Source: Latrodectus hesperus (Eukaryota; Arthropoda; Arachnida; Araneae; Theridiidae). Taken from it: a stretch of 64,000 nt of DNA. How positions within the stretch are numbered: position 1 is the stretch's first letter; each line of letters opens with the position of its first letter. The stretch spans positions 88,735,199 to 88,799,198 of the forward strand of contig CM075857.1 of assembly GCA_037975125.1 (NCBI GenBank), in the 5' to 3' direction. The notes beneath the pieces are model-generated. The model was not told the DNA's origin and did not search any database. It worked only from the letters and a program-made list of their open reading frames with translations. Shown here piece by piece: positions 1 to 19,284 of the stretch. Made by a program: the position numbers and the translations under genes.

Positions 1-1139
1 CTTTGGAAGGCAGAATAGGCAAACATGAAATCCTTATTGAAATATTTTACGAGTAATGAATTTTAAACTATTTACATTATAAGAAAAGAAAAATATATAA
101 GTTTAAAAATGTAACTCATATGAATATGAATAGAAACATTTTATATTTTTGTCATGTTACTATCGAAGTGAAATATATTTAATACTTTTTAGAAAAATAT
201 TAATATATAGTTTGTTTTTTGTGCTATATACATATTATGAGGATATTTAAAGAGTCGTGTAATATAAGAAGACATTGTTCTTATTGATAATATAAATGTC
301 ATATTTTTATAGTTCCTGTAGATTATTTTGAAAAATAATATTTTAATGCAATATTCGTTAAATAATTTGCTTATATTTTTGAATAATTTATTTTATTTTA
401 GTGATTTCACATTTTTTTATTTTAAATGCTAGCTATTGGAATGCCTACAAATATTTTAATACATAAATGTCTCTAAGCATAGATGAATTGAGGAAACCAA
501 AATAAAAGCTGAAGTTTCTAATCCGAAATAGTTTCTTTTATTAAAGAATTACATTTTTGATAATAAATACTAAATACAATTGACAATTAGTGTATAAAAA
601 CAGTATTTATCAAGTGAATAATCTGAATTCTTTGATTTTTTTCTTATTTTTTCAATGAAAATAGAGGAATTTTATTTTTCTGGGATAGATAATAATGAAA
701 TAGAGTTAATAAAACAGATTAAAAATATTTCCAATGTGAATAATGCTTTGTATTAAAAACAAAAATAATTAATAAAAAATAGCCAGACACTATAAATTGA
801 TTTTGAAAATAAAGACATTGCAGATTTTTTTCTTAAATTAGGGAAGATCTTGGCAGAAACATGTTGCTTCTTAAGGATAAGAAAGAAAGAATATGTTTAC
901 GAGTTCATTCCTACTAACTCGATATCCAAAACACATTCAAGCAAAAAACATGAGAACAAAAGAAAATCGAGCCAATTCGGAAAGATCATGAAAGAAAGAT
1001 TCGAAACCAAAATAAAAATTGAGTAATGAAAAAAGTGACTCAAAAGAAACGAAATCAAAGTGAAATTTCTAAAATAATGATTGTGATGAATAAAACATAA
1101 AACAAAAAGCCACTTCCAAAGGGATGATAGATAATCCAA
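1..1139. other. A+T-rich DNA, no gene seen
   Basis: Nothing recognisable on either strand. The one open frame longer than 75 codons (897-1139, minus) encodes a low-complexity Phe/Leu/Ile-rich peptide that resembles no family I know and is what A+T-rich DNA gives by chance. Confidence 0.6.
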
Positions 1140-1800
1140 AATCTACGAGACTTTAGAAGAGATTTTTTTTTCTTATTACAGAACATTCCTCTTCTCCACC
1201 TTCCACTTTTCAGATATTTGACTGGCAATTTTTTTTTGTTATCGCATGCTTGCAGACACTAACAAAGAAAGAATAAAAAATATATATAATCCAGGGGTGG
1301 GAAGAGGGAAAAAACCCGATGAAATAGGGAAAAAAAGAAGATGGCAGGGTGAGACCGACGACGAAGGGAAAAAGACAGAAGGAAATAATGATGAAAATAA
1401 AAGAAGCAGTGCCTCCAGAAAGAATCAAAGTGTGAGATTGTTTTTGACGCGTCAATGATTTGATGCAACGGAACGTATCGCAGCCACATACGCGTCATTT
1501 GTCCGCAATGAGCTCTCCTCCTTTCCTTCACTTGTATCTTCTTCCCGAATTCCACACTACTCGGAAACTTCAAATTCTTTTTTTTTCTTTTTTAACTTGG
1601 TTCCTTTGCTTGGACATAAGAAACAATACAATAGCTGGATCGACAGAGACATGTCTGATCTCTGCGCGTTATTGGATTCTTCTTTGATCACACGGTGCTG
1701 TTGCAAAAGGCGAGGTGGGATTTGAGCTCGGCTTTATTTTTAATGTCGCTTATTTCGATTCTTTCGTGGATTAATGGAACAACAAAACTTCGCTTGCATG
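1140..1800. other. GC-richer island A (possible conserved non-coding element)
   Basis: About 650 bases with clearly higher G+C and sequence complexity than the surroundings. It holds purine-rich runs on the plus strand (about 1290-1440), CpG-containing words such as GACGCGTCA near 1446, CACATACGCGTCAT near 1486, and a CTTTGATCACACGG stretch near 1682 that contains a TCF/LEF-like CTTTGATC word. Short open frames overlap in several frames (1246-1458 plus, 1259-1573 minus, 1460-1687 plus), but none resembles a known domain and none dominates. It may be a regulatory or untranslated sequence of a neighbouring gene; a decayed exon or an old transposon cannot be excluded. Confidence 0.35.
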
Positions 1801-3250
1801 AATGAGTTCTTTTAAATCTGCTACTGTCGAAATGAGAAATTAAGTCAGAGAAAAGACATTATGCGATTGAGTAAATAAAATCTTAAATTAAATTATTATA
1901 TCTGTATTAAAAAGAAATTTGATTATAACCGTGCTTGCAAAAAAATCGTCATTTTCCTGTCTTTTTAAGTACATTCTGAGATATTCTAAATAGAAGAGAA
2001 TTATTCTCCAGTTATGACCATAACTAATTTGAACTTTAATAAAGTAATACAAATATAAAATTTAATAAAGCAAATTTTGTTTCAAAATTACAATTTTATC
2101 TTGGTTAAATTAAAAAGATATAGAAATTCTTAAGTAAAGAAACATCGGTACCATTTTTTTCTTAAATTCGAAGATTGGTATTTTGTTATGGTAATCATAG
2201 AACATTATAAGTAAAAAATACATGTTTAATTTTTACTTACTACATAAAAAATTATTAAATGACTTCATAACACCAGATGTATTTATATTTAAAGAGAATT
2301 CAGCATTCTTTCTCTCTTTATACAAAAATAGCCAAATACGTGTCGTGTCATTTTGTTAATTTCAAAATGAGTAATGTTGACTGGAGCAAAAATAGTGATT
2401 CAACAAAACACATTCAATTATTCAACTTAATTATAATAATTTACACTATATTGACTTATATTAAGTTCTAATATTATTATATGAAACTTATACTAGATAT
2501 GAATATAGTTTGCTGATGATGAAAATATTCAGTGCATATAAATTGTTAAATAATTACAGTATTGTTCATACTACTATTCATTATTATCTACGTTTAATCA
2601 ATCCCGAATCAGGAATAATTCATACATATATAAAATGCAGGCTAGTTCTCAATGAATTATATTTGAGAATATTTATGGACAGTTTTTATAACAACCGAAG
2701 ATTATTATGAGACATTTTAATACTGTTATCAAAGTTTACTCTTGTCTATTTTGAGAAATGACATACATAAAGAATCAATATTCGGATGTCATAATTGAAA
2801 AATCCGAAAATTTTGTTAAGTGCATATACATTTATAAATTTTCAAATGAATTTTCAAATTTTCAAATGAATTCTTTTTTCTTAATATTTAATATTGGCTG
2901 AGATTAAACCTCTGACCTATTAAAATGAAAATAGTGACTTCTTTTTTTATAAATGTATTCATTTTGAATTAGCCAAGCCGATTCTGCAACCAATTTGCAT
3001 TATTATCTAAAAAATAATATTTTAGAAAACAAATGGTTTCACTCTAAATTTAAAATTTTAATGAGAATGAGTAGTTCATTCGCATGAGTTTTTCAATTTT
3101 ATTTAGAAATGGTAATGGATTATAAGCAAAAATGAAGTCAACTGAAAATTATGAAAAATGTTGTATTAAATATGCGATTTGCTTTAATAAAACTTAAACT
3201 AATTTTTCCGTAATTTAGAACTTAAAAATCCATTAATTTAATATTACAAT
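1801..3250. other. A+T-rich DNA, no gene seen
   Basis: No recognisable gene or element. Two short open frames (2277-2471 and 2510-2710, plus) are Tyr/Ile/Lys/Asn-rich and look random. A small local duplication of the word TTTTCAAATGAA occurs near 2845-2872. Confidence 0.6.

Positions 3251-3281
<31 letters not shown>
3251..3281. repeat. (TC)n microsatellite
   Basis: Roughly 30 bases of TC dinucleotide repeat with one interruption. It abuts the SINE-like repeat at its 3' side when that repeat is read on the minus strand, so it reads as a (GA)n tail. Confidence 0.9.
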
Positions 3282-3519
3282 CGGGGCACGACAGCCCATG
3301 TGGGCCAAGGCCTACAGTGCCCATAACAGTTTTCATAGCCGAGGGCCCTGGATTCCGAAGCATATGTCCCAGTTAGGTGATCAGCCTAACGTGAGACCCT
3401 CAGTGTTTAGTTCCCAAGCATACTTGGTACTCAATTTATCTACCCAATGAAGGACTGAAAGGCTGAGTCGACCTTGCCCAGCCCGAGGATCGAACCTTGG
3501 ACCTTTGCGTTGAGAGAAT
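3282..3519 (-). repeat. tRNA-derived SINE-like repeat, copy 1
   Basis: Read on the minus strand, the repeat begins close to a word matching the RNA polymerase III B box (GGTTCGATCC, plus-strand positions 3487-3496). It continues through a body of about 200 bases and ends in a (GA)n tail (the TC tract at 3251-3281). No A box is visible upstream, so the 5' end looks truncated. The body from about 3284 to 3460 recurs at 56651-56833 in the same orientation with scattered substitutions and small indels; shared words include GCACGACAGCCCATGTG and CCAAGCATACTTG. A dispersed copy, a B box and a simple-sequence tail together support a tRNA-derived SINE, but I cannot name the family. Confidence 0.65.
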
Positions 3520-4884
3520 TACAACCATTTACTTAAAATATCATGATATCCTATTATATGATTATAGTTAACCAACTAGTAATACTATTTAACTATTCTA
3601 CCAAATACTTTAGTTTTACGTTCTAAAAATCTAAATATTACTGAAAAATTTTTAAATGAGTCAACATTTTAAAGTGTATAACTATGATATATTTGTCTTT
3701 ATGATATTTATCTAGGTATGCCCTGTGTAAAACAAGACTTTATATTTTATTATAAATAATCAGCATTAAACTTGTCAAAGAAACGATAAAAAGTAAATTG
3801 AGTCGAGAAAAGTGTTAAAGTTTAAGTGTTTTTTATACATAGCTCAACAATAAGAGATCTCTCGAAGAGTAGTAAACTCTTAATAACTACTATCAAGAAA
3901 ATATTACTATAGAAAATGTGGTCGCTCACGAAATTTCTTCCAAAAAAATAACAAAAATGCTTGCAAAGTATATGATGATAAGTATGAAAAAATATCGAAT
4001 TATAAGTTTAACAAACTTTTAATTTGACATCATGCTTAGGTAGCTCAAAATAATACAATGTTTCAAAGAAACACAGAGAAATTAACAGGCTGCAAAAGAA
4101 TTTATTTGAATATAAACGTCTGAATAGGGTAAAGAAAATAAGCGTATGGAATAAATTTGATCTCTGGTTTTTTCAGGTTAGCAGGAACTACATAATAATT
4201 CACAAATAGCACGATAAATAAAACTAATAAGGAATTTATTGTATCGGATTTAGAGTTGAGTAGATAATATTAGCGTCTATCACTTTGGATATACCAAAAA
4301 CTACTAGTTTACCACACTAGCTCTGAAACTACCAAGCATTAACGAGAGAGGATTTTTTCTAGGTAGTAAAGTAAATTGTAGTAAACAGAACACGTTTCCT
4401 AAACTACTAAACTTGAATTTATTTCGTTTATTTATTTGGGAACACTTTAAGTCCCTTATGTATCCAAGAATTGTACAGAAAAGAAAATTGTATAACTTGA
4501 GTTGATATTGTTAAGGCAGACATCACTAGAACACTCGTCAAGTTTGCACATGTCTAACAACCCCTATTACCTGGCTTTTGGCTTTCTAATGATTTTCATA
4601 TCCGTTATTTAATATAATTTATGCAAATCTTCTTCTTTTTTCTTGTTCTTCATTGTATTCTTGTTTTTCATTCATTCATTCTTCTTAGTTCTTTCAATTT
4701 GTGAATGTAATACCATAATTTTGCTATTTTCACAGATCAGACGTTGTTTGTTATGAAATTGAAATATTTTATAACATTTCCTCTCATTTAAGTCCTAATA
4801 TAATTTTTTAAAAAATTTTTTTATTTCAGAAAAATAACTTATTAAAAAGCAAAGAATTTTCTGAAAAAAATTAATGTAGTTTTG
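3520..4884. other. A+T-rich DNA, no gene seen
   Basis: No recognisable gene. A segment near 4270-4400 has somewhat higher complexity with a CTAGTTTACCACACTAG word, but nothing identifies it. Confidence 0.55.
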
Positions 4885-5230
4885 CTCCCGAAAAAGAAGG
4901 GTTCGATTTCCAATGACCTACCGAGTACATGGGATATACATCCTCGTTAAATCTGTGCAATGTAAAGTTACGTGGTCTGTCGTTAAGCTGTTACCAAAGG
5001 CATAAGGGTCTGAAGAAAATTTCCTCCCTTAAAAATCGATGTCAAAATTGAGGTACTGGATCCTCTGGTGATTCCATCTATCGAAGGAGCTTAGAGCAAA
5101 GTCGTACTTTCACCTTTGTGGTTCTCTGTTTAAGAGAATGACGCACTCTTCTGATTTAAGTTCACATAGCAATGGCATAGCGAAATTGGCTTGTTAAAGT
5201 GTCATAAGTAACAACAAGTTTTGCATGCTG
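4885..5230 (+). repeat. Possible SINE-like repeat with B-box word
   Basis: A block of higher complexity begins with GGGTTCGATTTCC (4899-4911), close to the RNA polymerase III B-box consensus. It is followed by GAGTACATGGGATATACATC and TCCTCGTTAAATCTGTGC, a layout I associate with tRNA-derived SINEs of arthropods. No A box or clear tail is visible and there is no second copy in this window, so the call rests on the B-box word and general appearance only. Confidence 0.35.
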
Positions 5231-9051
<3,821 letters not shown>

Positions 9052-9055
9052 CTTT

Positions 9056-9246
9056 TGTGTCCGGTGGTTGTGGGTATAATCAAAACAGCCTTTAGTGTAA
9101 CAATAATTTAATCATTTAAAGTTTAGTTACACACAATACAAACAGAAACACAAAATGAAAAGGATGATTAAATCACATGTTGCGAGTTCGAAAACAATAG
9201 CCTAACTGATTGTCTTTCCTTCTCCCGCCAGGGGCGCTTTCGGAAA
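9056..9246 (-). repeat. 3' LTR of the miniature element (5'-truncated)
   Basis: 191 bp, matching the complete LTR except for one missing C (CTCCCGCC against CTCCCCGCC) and the loss of its first 29 bases. The junction to the leader lies at about 9246/9247, so the deletion that made this element ended inside the 3' LTR. Confidence 0.8.
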
Positions 9247-9354
9247 AGAGTAGTTTTGATTCGATTCGCCTGAAATAAAACATGAGCCAAGCTTTTGTTT
9301 TCGATAACTTAGAATAGGTCTCTGTTTGTAATAAAGGCTAAAATTTTGAAAAGC

Positions 9355-9366
9355 GGTTGGGCGCCA
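9355..9366 (-). other. Primer-binding site, tRNA-Lys-like
   Basis: Minus strand TGGCGCCCAACC begins one base after the LTR end. The first 11 bases are the known primer-site sequence type used with tRNA-Lys by several retroelements. The match is from recall, not from a search. Confidence 0.65.
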
Positions 9367-9367
9367 A

Positions 9368-9588
9368 TGTGTCCGGTGGTTGTGGGTATAATCAAAACAG
9401 CCTTTAGTGTAACAATAATTTAATCATTTAAAGTTTAGTTACACACAATACAAACAGAAACACAAAATGAAAAGGATGATTAAATCACATGTTGCGAGTT
9501 CGAAAACAATAGCCTAACTGATTGTCTTTCCTTCTCCCCGCCAGGGGCGCTTTCGGAAAGGAAGGGAGGGAGAGGGTGAAGTGTCACA
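9368..9588 (-). repeat. 5' LTR of the miniature element (complete)
   Basis: 221 bp with TGTG...CACA termini on the minus strand. It is the longer of the two copies and keeps the TGTGACACTTCACCC start that is missing from the other one. The primer site follows its end directly. Confidence 0.8.
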
Positions 9589-9592
9589 CTTT

Positions 9593-15899
<6,307 letters not shown>

Positions 15900-17459
15900 G
15901 TGGCACTTAACAATTATAGTATCAGCAAGAAGGGTACAATACACTACTCTTTCTATTAGACACTTTTGAAGCTTAACCTTGAAATGCTGTTACAAACTAA
16001 GATGGCTAACAATACCTAGCCAGAAGAACAACTGACTTAGGCTTGAATTGCACTCCGAGGGGCAGAAAACAGAAAGGTTATAATTTACACTGAACTTACA
16101 ACAGCGTTGGGAAAACGAATGAACGATACCAAAAAATGGACAGTCAGAATTATTGATCTGTAAAAACTCTTGGCAAAGGATTAAAATGTTGATTATGATT
16201 ATTGTTGTAGAATTGACACCAGCGCCGGAACAACTGAAGTATTCTCTTGAAGATCCTTGATGTCACGTTAACTTTGCTTAACCACACGAAATATTTAACT
16301 AAGTCCCCAGGAATCTTGTACATTAAATATCTCATGTCACCCCAGCTGTTAAGGATCAGTGGGTTGATGTTCGTTGAGAAAGAAGGCTAAACCGTACATT
16401 ACCATTTCCGATACATTGCGTTGGGTATGTAACATCAAAGAATTTACGTATCAGGATGAAAAACTGTGCTAATGCTCCCTCATACATGAACCATATGCCT
16501 CAATCAAATTCAAGGTGAACAATGGGCAATAAACTAATCTAGAAACCACTAATTCTAAAAAGATGCGGTATGTTGAGCATGCAAAGGACTTACATAATGT
16601 AATAGTCTACCAGATAATCTCTAAAAACACCCTTTCAGTCATTTATGGAAAATATCTGCTGGTGTTTAAAAGTAAAAATTGCTACCAGAACAATTTTTGT
16701 GATTTTATTTATTGAAAATGGCTTCACAGCTGAATTTTGCTTTATTATTAAATAATTTTATTGTAAGAAATCGTGGCTTCTTGTTCTTCATTACAAGTAT
16801 GCACTGCACGATTACACTTTTTTTTTCATTCAGTAGGGCTGCATGTGTTACTGTTGTGAAATTCGCCAAACCTCTTGCTTATTTCTAACGTCACTTCTCA
16901 CACACTTATAGAAGGAGATTGGTAAAAGTCAAATCAAATCTAGAAAAATCCGTTCTTCGATTTCTGATATTAATGTATTTTGCAAAGGTCCAGTATTGCT
17001 GCTTGAGATGGCTCAATCGATATTTGAAAATATAGGATGATTTGGAATACGACTAGTTATAAACTGATATTTGTACAATCTTTGCGATTCACTTCCATTT
17101 ACTTTTACTTTATCCGAAAAGCATAACTGTCAAATCCTCGTACGTGTGTTCCAGCCTAGCATTCAAGACAATTCTTAAGATATTATGAAGATAATGTTTA
17201 AAACAATGTCGATGAAGTTTGCCGTTTTTAAAAGACAAAATTTACCATAATGTGTTTTATAGGGTATTAAATAAGAGCAAAATGTTTCTTCCTTTGAGTG
17301 AAAATTTGCATATAGCAAATTTTTTATTGTCTTATGAGATATGCTACGTAGGCATGTACAAAAGGACATCAGAAGCAAAATTACGTATTGCTTTATCACG
17401 CAGTATTCTTTTTACTCCTTATAATCCCAAAAACACATTAACACAAACAGAAAGAACAT
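15900..17459. other. Higher-complexity DNA, unidentified
   Basis: Base composition is less A+T-biased than its flanks, and several open frames of 60-90 codons occur (16150-16335 minus, 17175-17399 minus, 17219-17488 plus). A minus-strand reading near 17100 contains a FSDKVKVNGSES-like stretch that faintly recalls the FSDE motif of Tc1 transposases, but the surrounding frame gives no further support. It is most likely decayed transposon sequence; I cannot assign it. Confidence 0.3.
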
Positions 17460-17506
17460 TTAACACTAATCATACTAACACTTATTAGATACCTAGTTTA
17501 CCATAG

Positions 17507-17522
17507 CGGGTCAAATGACCCG
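17507..17522. repeat. Subterminal palindrome of the piggyBac element (left)
   Basis: CGGGTCAAATGACCCG, an imperfect palindrome with a non-pairing centre, about 43 bases from the left end. The same word occurs at 18509-18524, and a close variant (TGGGTCATTTGACCCG) at 18690-18705 near the right end. Repeated subterminal words in piggyBac relatives serve as transposase contacts in known cases; that role here is inferred. Confidence 0.75.
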
Positions 17523-17665
17523 AAATTTACGTTTCCTACTTTTATGTATGAAATATGGATGTTGGAAAGGAAATAAAAATATAATGATAATTAAATATGT
17601 ATTATAATTATATGAAATAGTATTTTTACAATTTCTATTTCAAACGCAAAAAATAAGAGTTGTTT

Positions 17666-17876
17666 TTATACATCACATTTTTTACACATAAGTGTTTCCG
17701 TCGCACATTTCCCGCAAACAAATTTTTTACAATTGGAGCAAATTTTATTAGTTTTATTATCTTTGCAGTATCCTATTTGACACCTCTTACGTTTATTAGA
17801 ATCTGTAACAGGGTTAGGCAACAATCGTTTAGTATTTGCTTTTTCTTTTGGTTGTTCACGGGCAACTCGAAACCTT
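17666..17876 (-). pseudogene. piggyBac transposase, C-terminal zinc-finger fragment
   Basis: In the frame shifted from the N-terminal fragment, about 69 codons end at a TAA at 17666-17668. They begin with a basic RVAREQPKEK-type linker. A cysteine-rich domain then follows with spacing C-x4-C-x8-C-x2-C-x4-C-x2-C-x6-C-x2-C, ending CKKCDV. This arrangement is characteristic of the cross-brace zinc finger at the end of piggyBac transposases, which binds the element ends. It has no start codon of its own and is out of frame with the upstream part. The deletion junction lies around 17870-17880. Confidence 0.82.
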
Positions 17877-18246
17877 TCATTATATGACGTTTAGCATATC
17901 CTGTTGGGCCTACTTCTTGCCTGAAAATGTTATGAAGTGGTGGTCTTCCAGGTGTGCCACCTATTTGTATTTCTTCCCAAACAGATCCATCAATTGCAAC
18001 ATGTTGTTCATTTATTTCTGCTTCACTTTCTTCAGAACTTGAGAGTAATCTTCTTCTTTTTCGTCCACAACCGATATTCACAATATTTTCCTCTTCATTG
18101 TCAGTATCTGTAGATTCAGACTCATTTTCGTTTGTAACCAATATATCTTCGTTTTCAGAAAATTCATCTTCACCGATTTCCGAAAATTCTTCTCCAATAT
18201 CATTTATATCTTCTAAGAATTTGGACTGTCTCGTTCGTTTCGACAT
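17876..18246 (-). pseudogene. piggyBac transposase, N-terminal fragment
   Basis: Starting at the ATG at 18246 (minus), about 124 codons are piggyBac-like. A basic start (MSKRTRQSKF) leads into a long Glu/Asp/Ser-rich acidic region (about residues 13-75), a basic patch GRKRRR, and then a DGSVWEEI...GRPPLHNIF...GPTGYAKR region (about residues 86-120). That region is typical of the segment preceding the catalytic DDE_Tnp_1_7 domain. Immediately after it the frame runs into sequence belonging to the C-terminal domain in the wrong frame and stops at 17773-17775, giving an open frame of 157 codons in total. The catalytic aspartates are absent, so this cannot act as a transposase. A short protein keeping the acidic N-terminus could in principle be made, but nothing shows expression. 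Confidence 0.8.
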
Positions 18247-18508
18247 TTTATGGGTAAATAGTTACCTGTATCACTAATAAAGCTATCAAAATAAAATAAA
18301 AACTATGTACTAAACTTTTCTTTTTTTGCTACCTTTTTTACACAAAAATCTAGTTTCAATCTAAAATTTTTATATTTTCTTGAATTATTCTCAGCTATTT
18401 TGATTGAACTACTTTACGTAACAGTCTTTGCATACATTTGCAGTTTACTGAATACAATAAGATAAGCAATATGTATTGATAAGCTTATAAAACAAAAAAA
18501 ATGTTCTC

Positions 18509-18524
18509 CGGGTCAAATGACCCG
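18509..18524. repeat. Subterminal palindrome of the piggyBac element (inner right)
   Basis: Exact repeat of the left CGGGTCAAATGACCCG word, about 198 bases from the right end and about 260 bases upstream of the transposase ATG. Confidence 0.75.
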
Positions 18525-18689
18525 ATGTGGTAGACAACGGTATACGACAGTTATTACTCAAAATAAACAAAACAAAAAATTATAAAAATAGTATAAGAAC
18601 AGTAAACTTAATTAGTCAGAAAAAGTCAGTAAGTTAAATTTGGAGAAGTAATAAGATAATACGTGCATTATCAATGCAAAAGTTCAAAA

Positions 18690-18705
18690 TGGGTCATTTG
18701 ACCCG
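18690..18705. repeat. Subterminal palindrome of the piggyBac element (right)
   Basis: TGGGTCATTTGACCCG, in inverted orientation relative to the left copy. It lies directly inside the right terminal repeat GTATGATTAGTG (ending at 18722). Confidence 0.75.
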
Positions 18706-18726
18706 TTATGGTATGATTAGTGTTAA

Positions 18727-18962
18727 CATCCACGCTACTCGGTGGAAATCAAAGTTTTCACCTTGTAGACCACACACAGGTAGGGACAGCAAATGTGCAT
18801 AATCTACCCGGACCATCGTGGCCCCTTGGTCTTATTGGGTACGTTATTTTTTTATCGCTTTTCAGGCCTAGGAGTGAAATGCGACAATAAGGCTCAGAAC
18901 AGAAATTTTTTGTCCAGAATGGTATTACCATCCATCTTAATTTGTAAAATAATTTAGAATTA
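18727..18962. other. Unclassified higher-GC fragment between two transposons
   Basis: About 200 bases of complex sequence with GC-rich words (CCCGGACCATCGTGGCCCC near 18809). A 72-codon minus-strand frame covers it but matches nothing I know. It looks like part of an interspersed repeat into which the piggyBac element inserted. Confidence 0.35.
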
Positions 18963-18964
18963 TC

Positions 18965-19033
<69 letters not shown>
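18963..19033. repeat. (TA)n microsatellite, left flank of mariner
   Basis: About 70 bases of TA repeat with one early C. The mariner-like element begins immediately after it, and a second (TA)n begins immediately after the element's other end, so the element sits inside one TA tract. Confidence 0.92.
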
Positions 19034-19036
<3 letters not shown>

Positions 19037-19189
19037 GGTGATCCAAAAGTCAGGACGAACTTTAAAAATGAATAATTCGAAAACGAATCACGATACAAAG
19101 ATGCGGTTTGCACCAAACGGATGAAAAAAAACCGGGTTTTGTGTGGCAATGAAAAAAAATAGTTCTGTTGACGACCAACAGATGGCGCT
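19034..19189 (+). repeat. Left terminal inverted repeat of mariner
   Basis: 156 bp, starting CAGGGTGATCC next to a TA. Its reverse complement matches 20476-20633 with a few substitutions and two single-base length differences. Confidence 0.88.
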
Positions 19190-19284
19190 GTCGTATTTCT
19201 GATGTAGGATTATGCAAAGCAACAAACGATATAAAAAGAAGCAACTGCAACAGGTAATGGTCGTCGAAGCTGGTATGCATCGAA

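Larger units (their letters stand above)
9056..9588 (-). mobile_element. Miniature LTR element (LTR - primer site - leader - truncated LTR)
   Basis: A direct repeat of about 190 bases occurs twice, separated by 121 bases. On the minus strand the right copy (9588 down to 9368, 221 bp) starts TGTGACAC and ends GGACACA, the TG...CA ends of an LTR. One base further lies TGGCGCCCAACC, whose first 11 bases match the tRNA-Lys class of reverse-transcription primer sites. The spacer continues as a leader with no open frame and then runs into the second LTR copy (9246 down to 9056), which lacks the first 29 bases of the LTR. CTTT flanks the whole unit on both sides (9052-9055 and 9589-9592), a 4-bp target duplication as expected for Ty3/gypsy-type integrases. 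The LTRs differ by one C in their shared part, so the copy is young. There is no gag or pol. It is either a TRIM-like non-autonomous family or one internally deleted copy of a larger element. Confidence 0.8.
17464..18722 (-). mobile_element. Internally deleted piggyBac-type transposon
   Basis: The 1,259-bp unit is flanked on both sides by TTAA (17460-17463 and 18723-18726), the target site of piggyBac elements. Both ends begin CACTAATCATAC when read inward, and both are followed within about 50 bases by a palindromic CGGGTCA/TGACCCG word. The minus strand encodes the start of a piggyBac transposase (ATG at 18244-18246) and, in another frame, its cysteine-rich end (stop at 17666-17668). The whole catalytic middle, including the three aspartates, is missing. 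The copy is therefore a non-autonomous deletion derivative. Its intact ends suggest it could have been mobilised by an autonomous relative. Confidence 0.88.

Noticed and set aside
1246..1687. Three overlapping open frames in GC-richer island A
   Set aside because: All are short, overlap on both strands and show no recognisable domain; the base composition alone explains them.
3482..3519. A functional tRNA gene at the B-box word
   Set aside because: No A box, acceptor stem or anticodon arm can be folded; the sequence recurs as a repeat body.
9056..9588. CRISPR-like or simple tandem repeat interpretation of the 190-base direct repeat
   Set aside because: Only two copies, TG...CA ends, a primer-type site and a CTTT target duplication fit an LTR element far better, and the DNA is eukaryotic.
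15900..17459. Another Tc1 or mariner transposase
   Set aside because: Only one weak FSD-like motif was found and no catalytic or terminal repeat support; left as unidentified sequence.
18758..18976. 72-codon minus-strand frame between the two transposons
   Set aside because: No recognisable domain; it spans an unclassified repeat fragment and the start of a TA tract.
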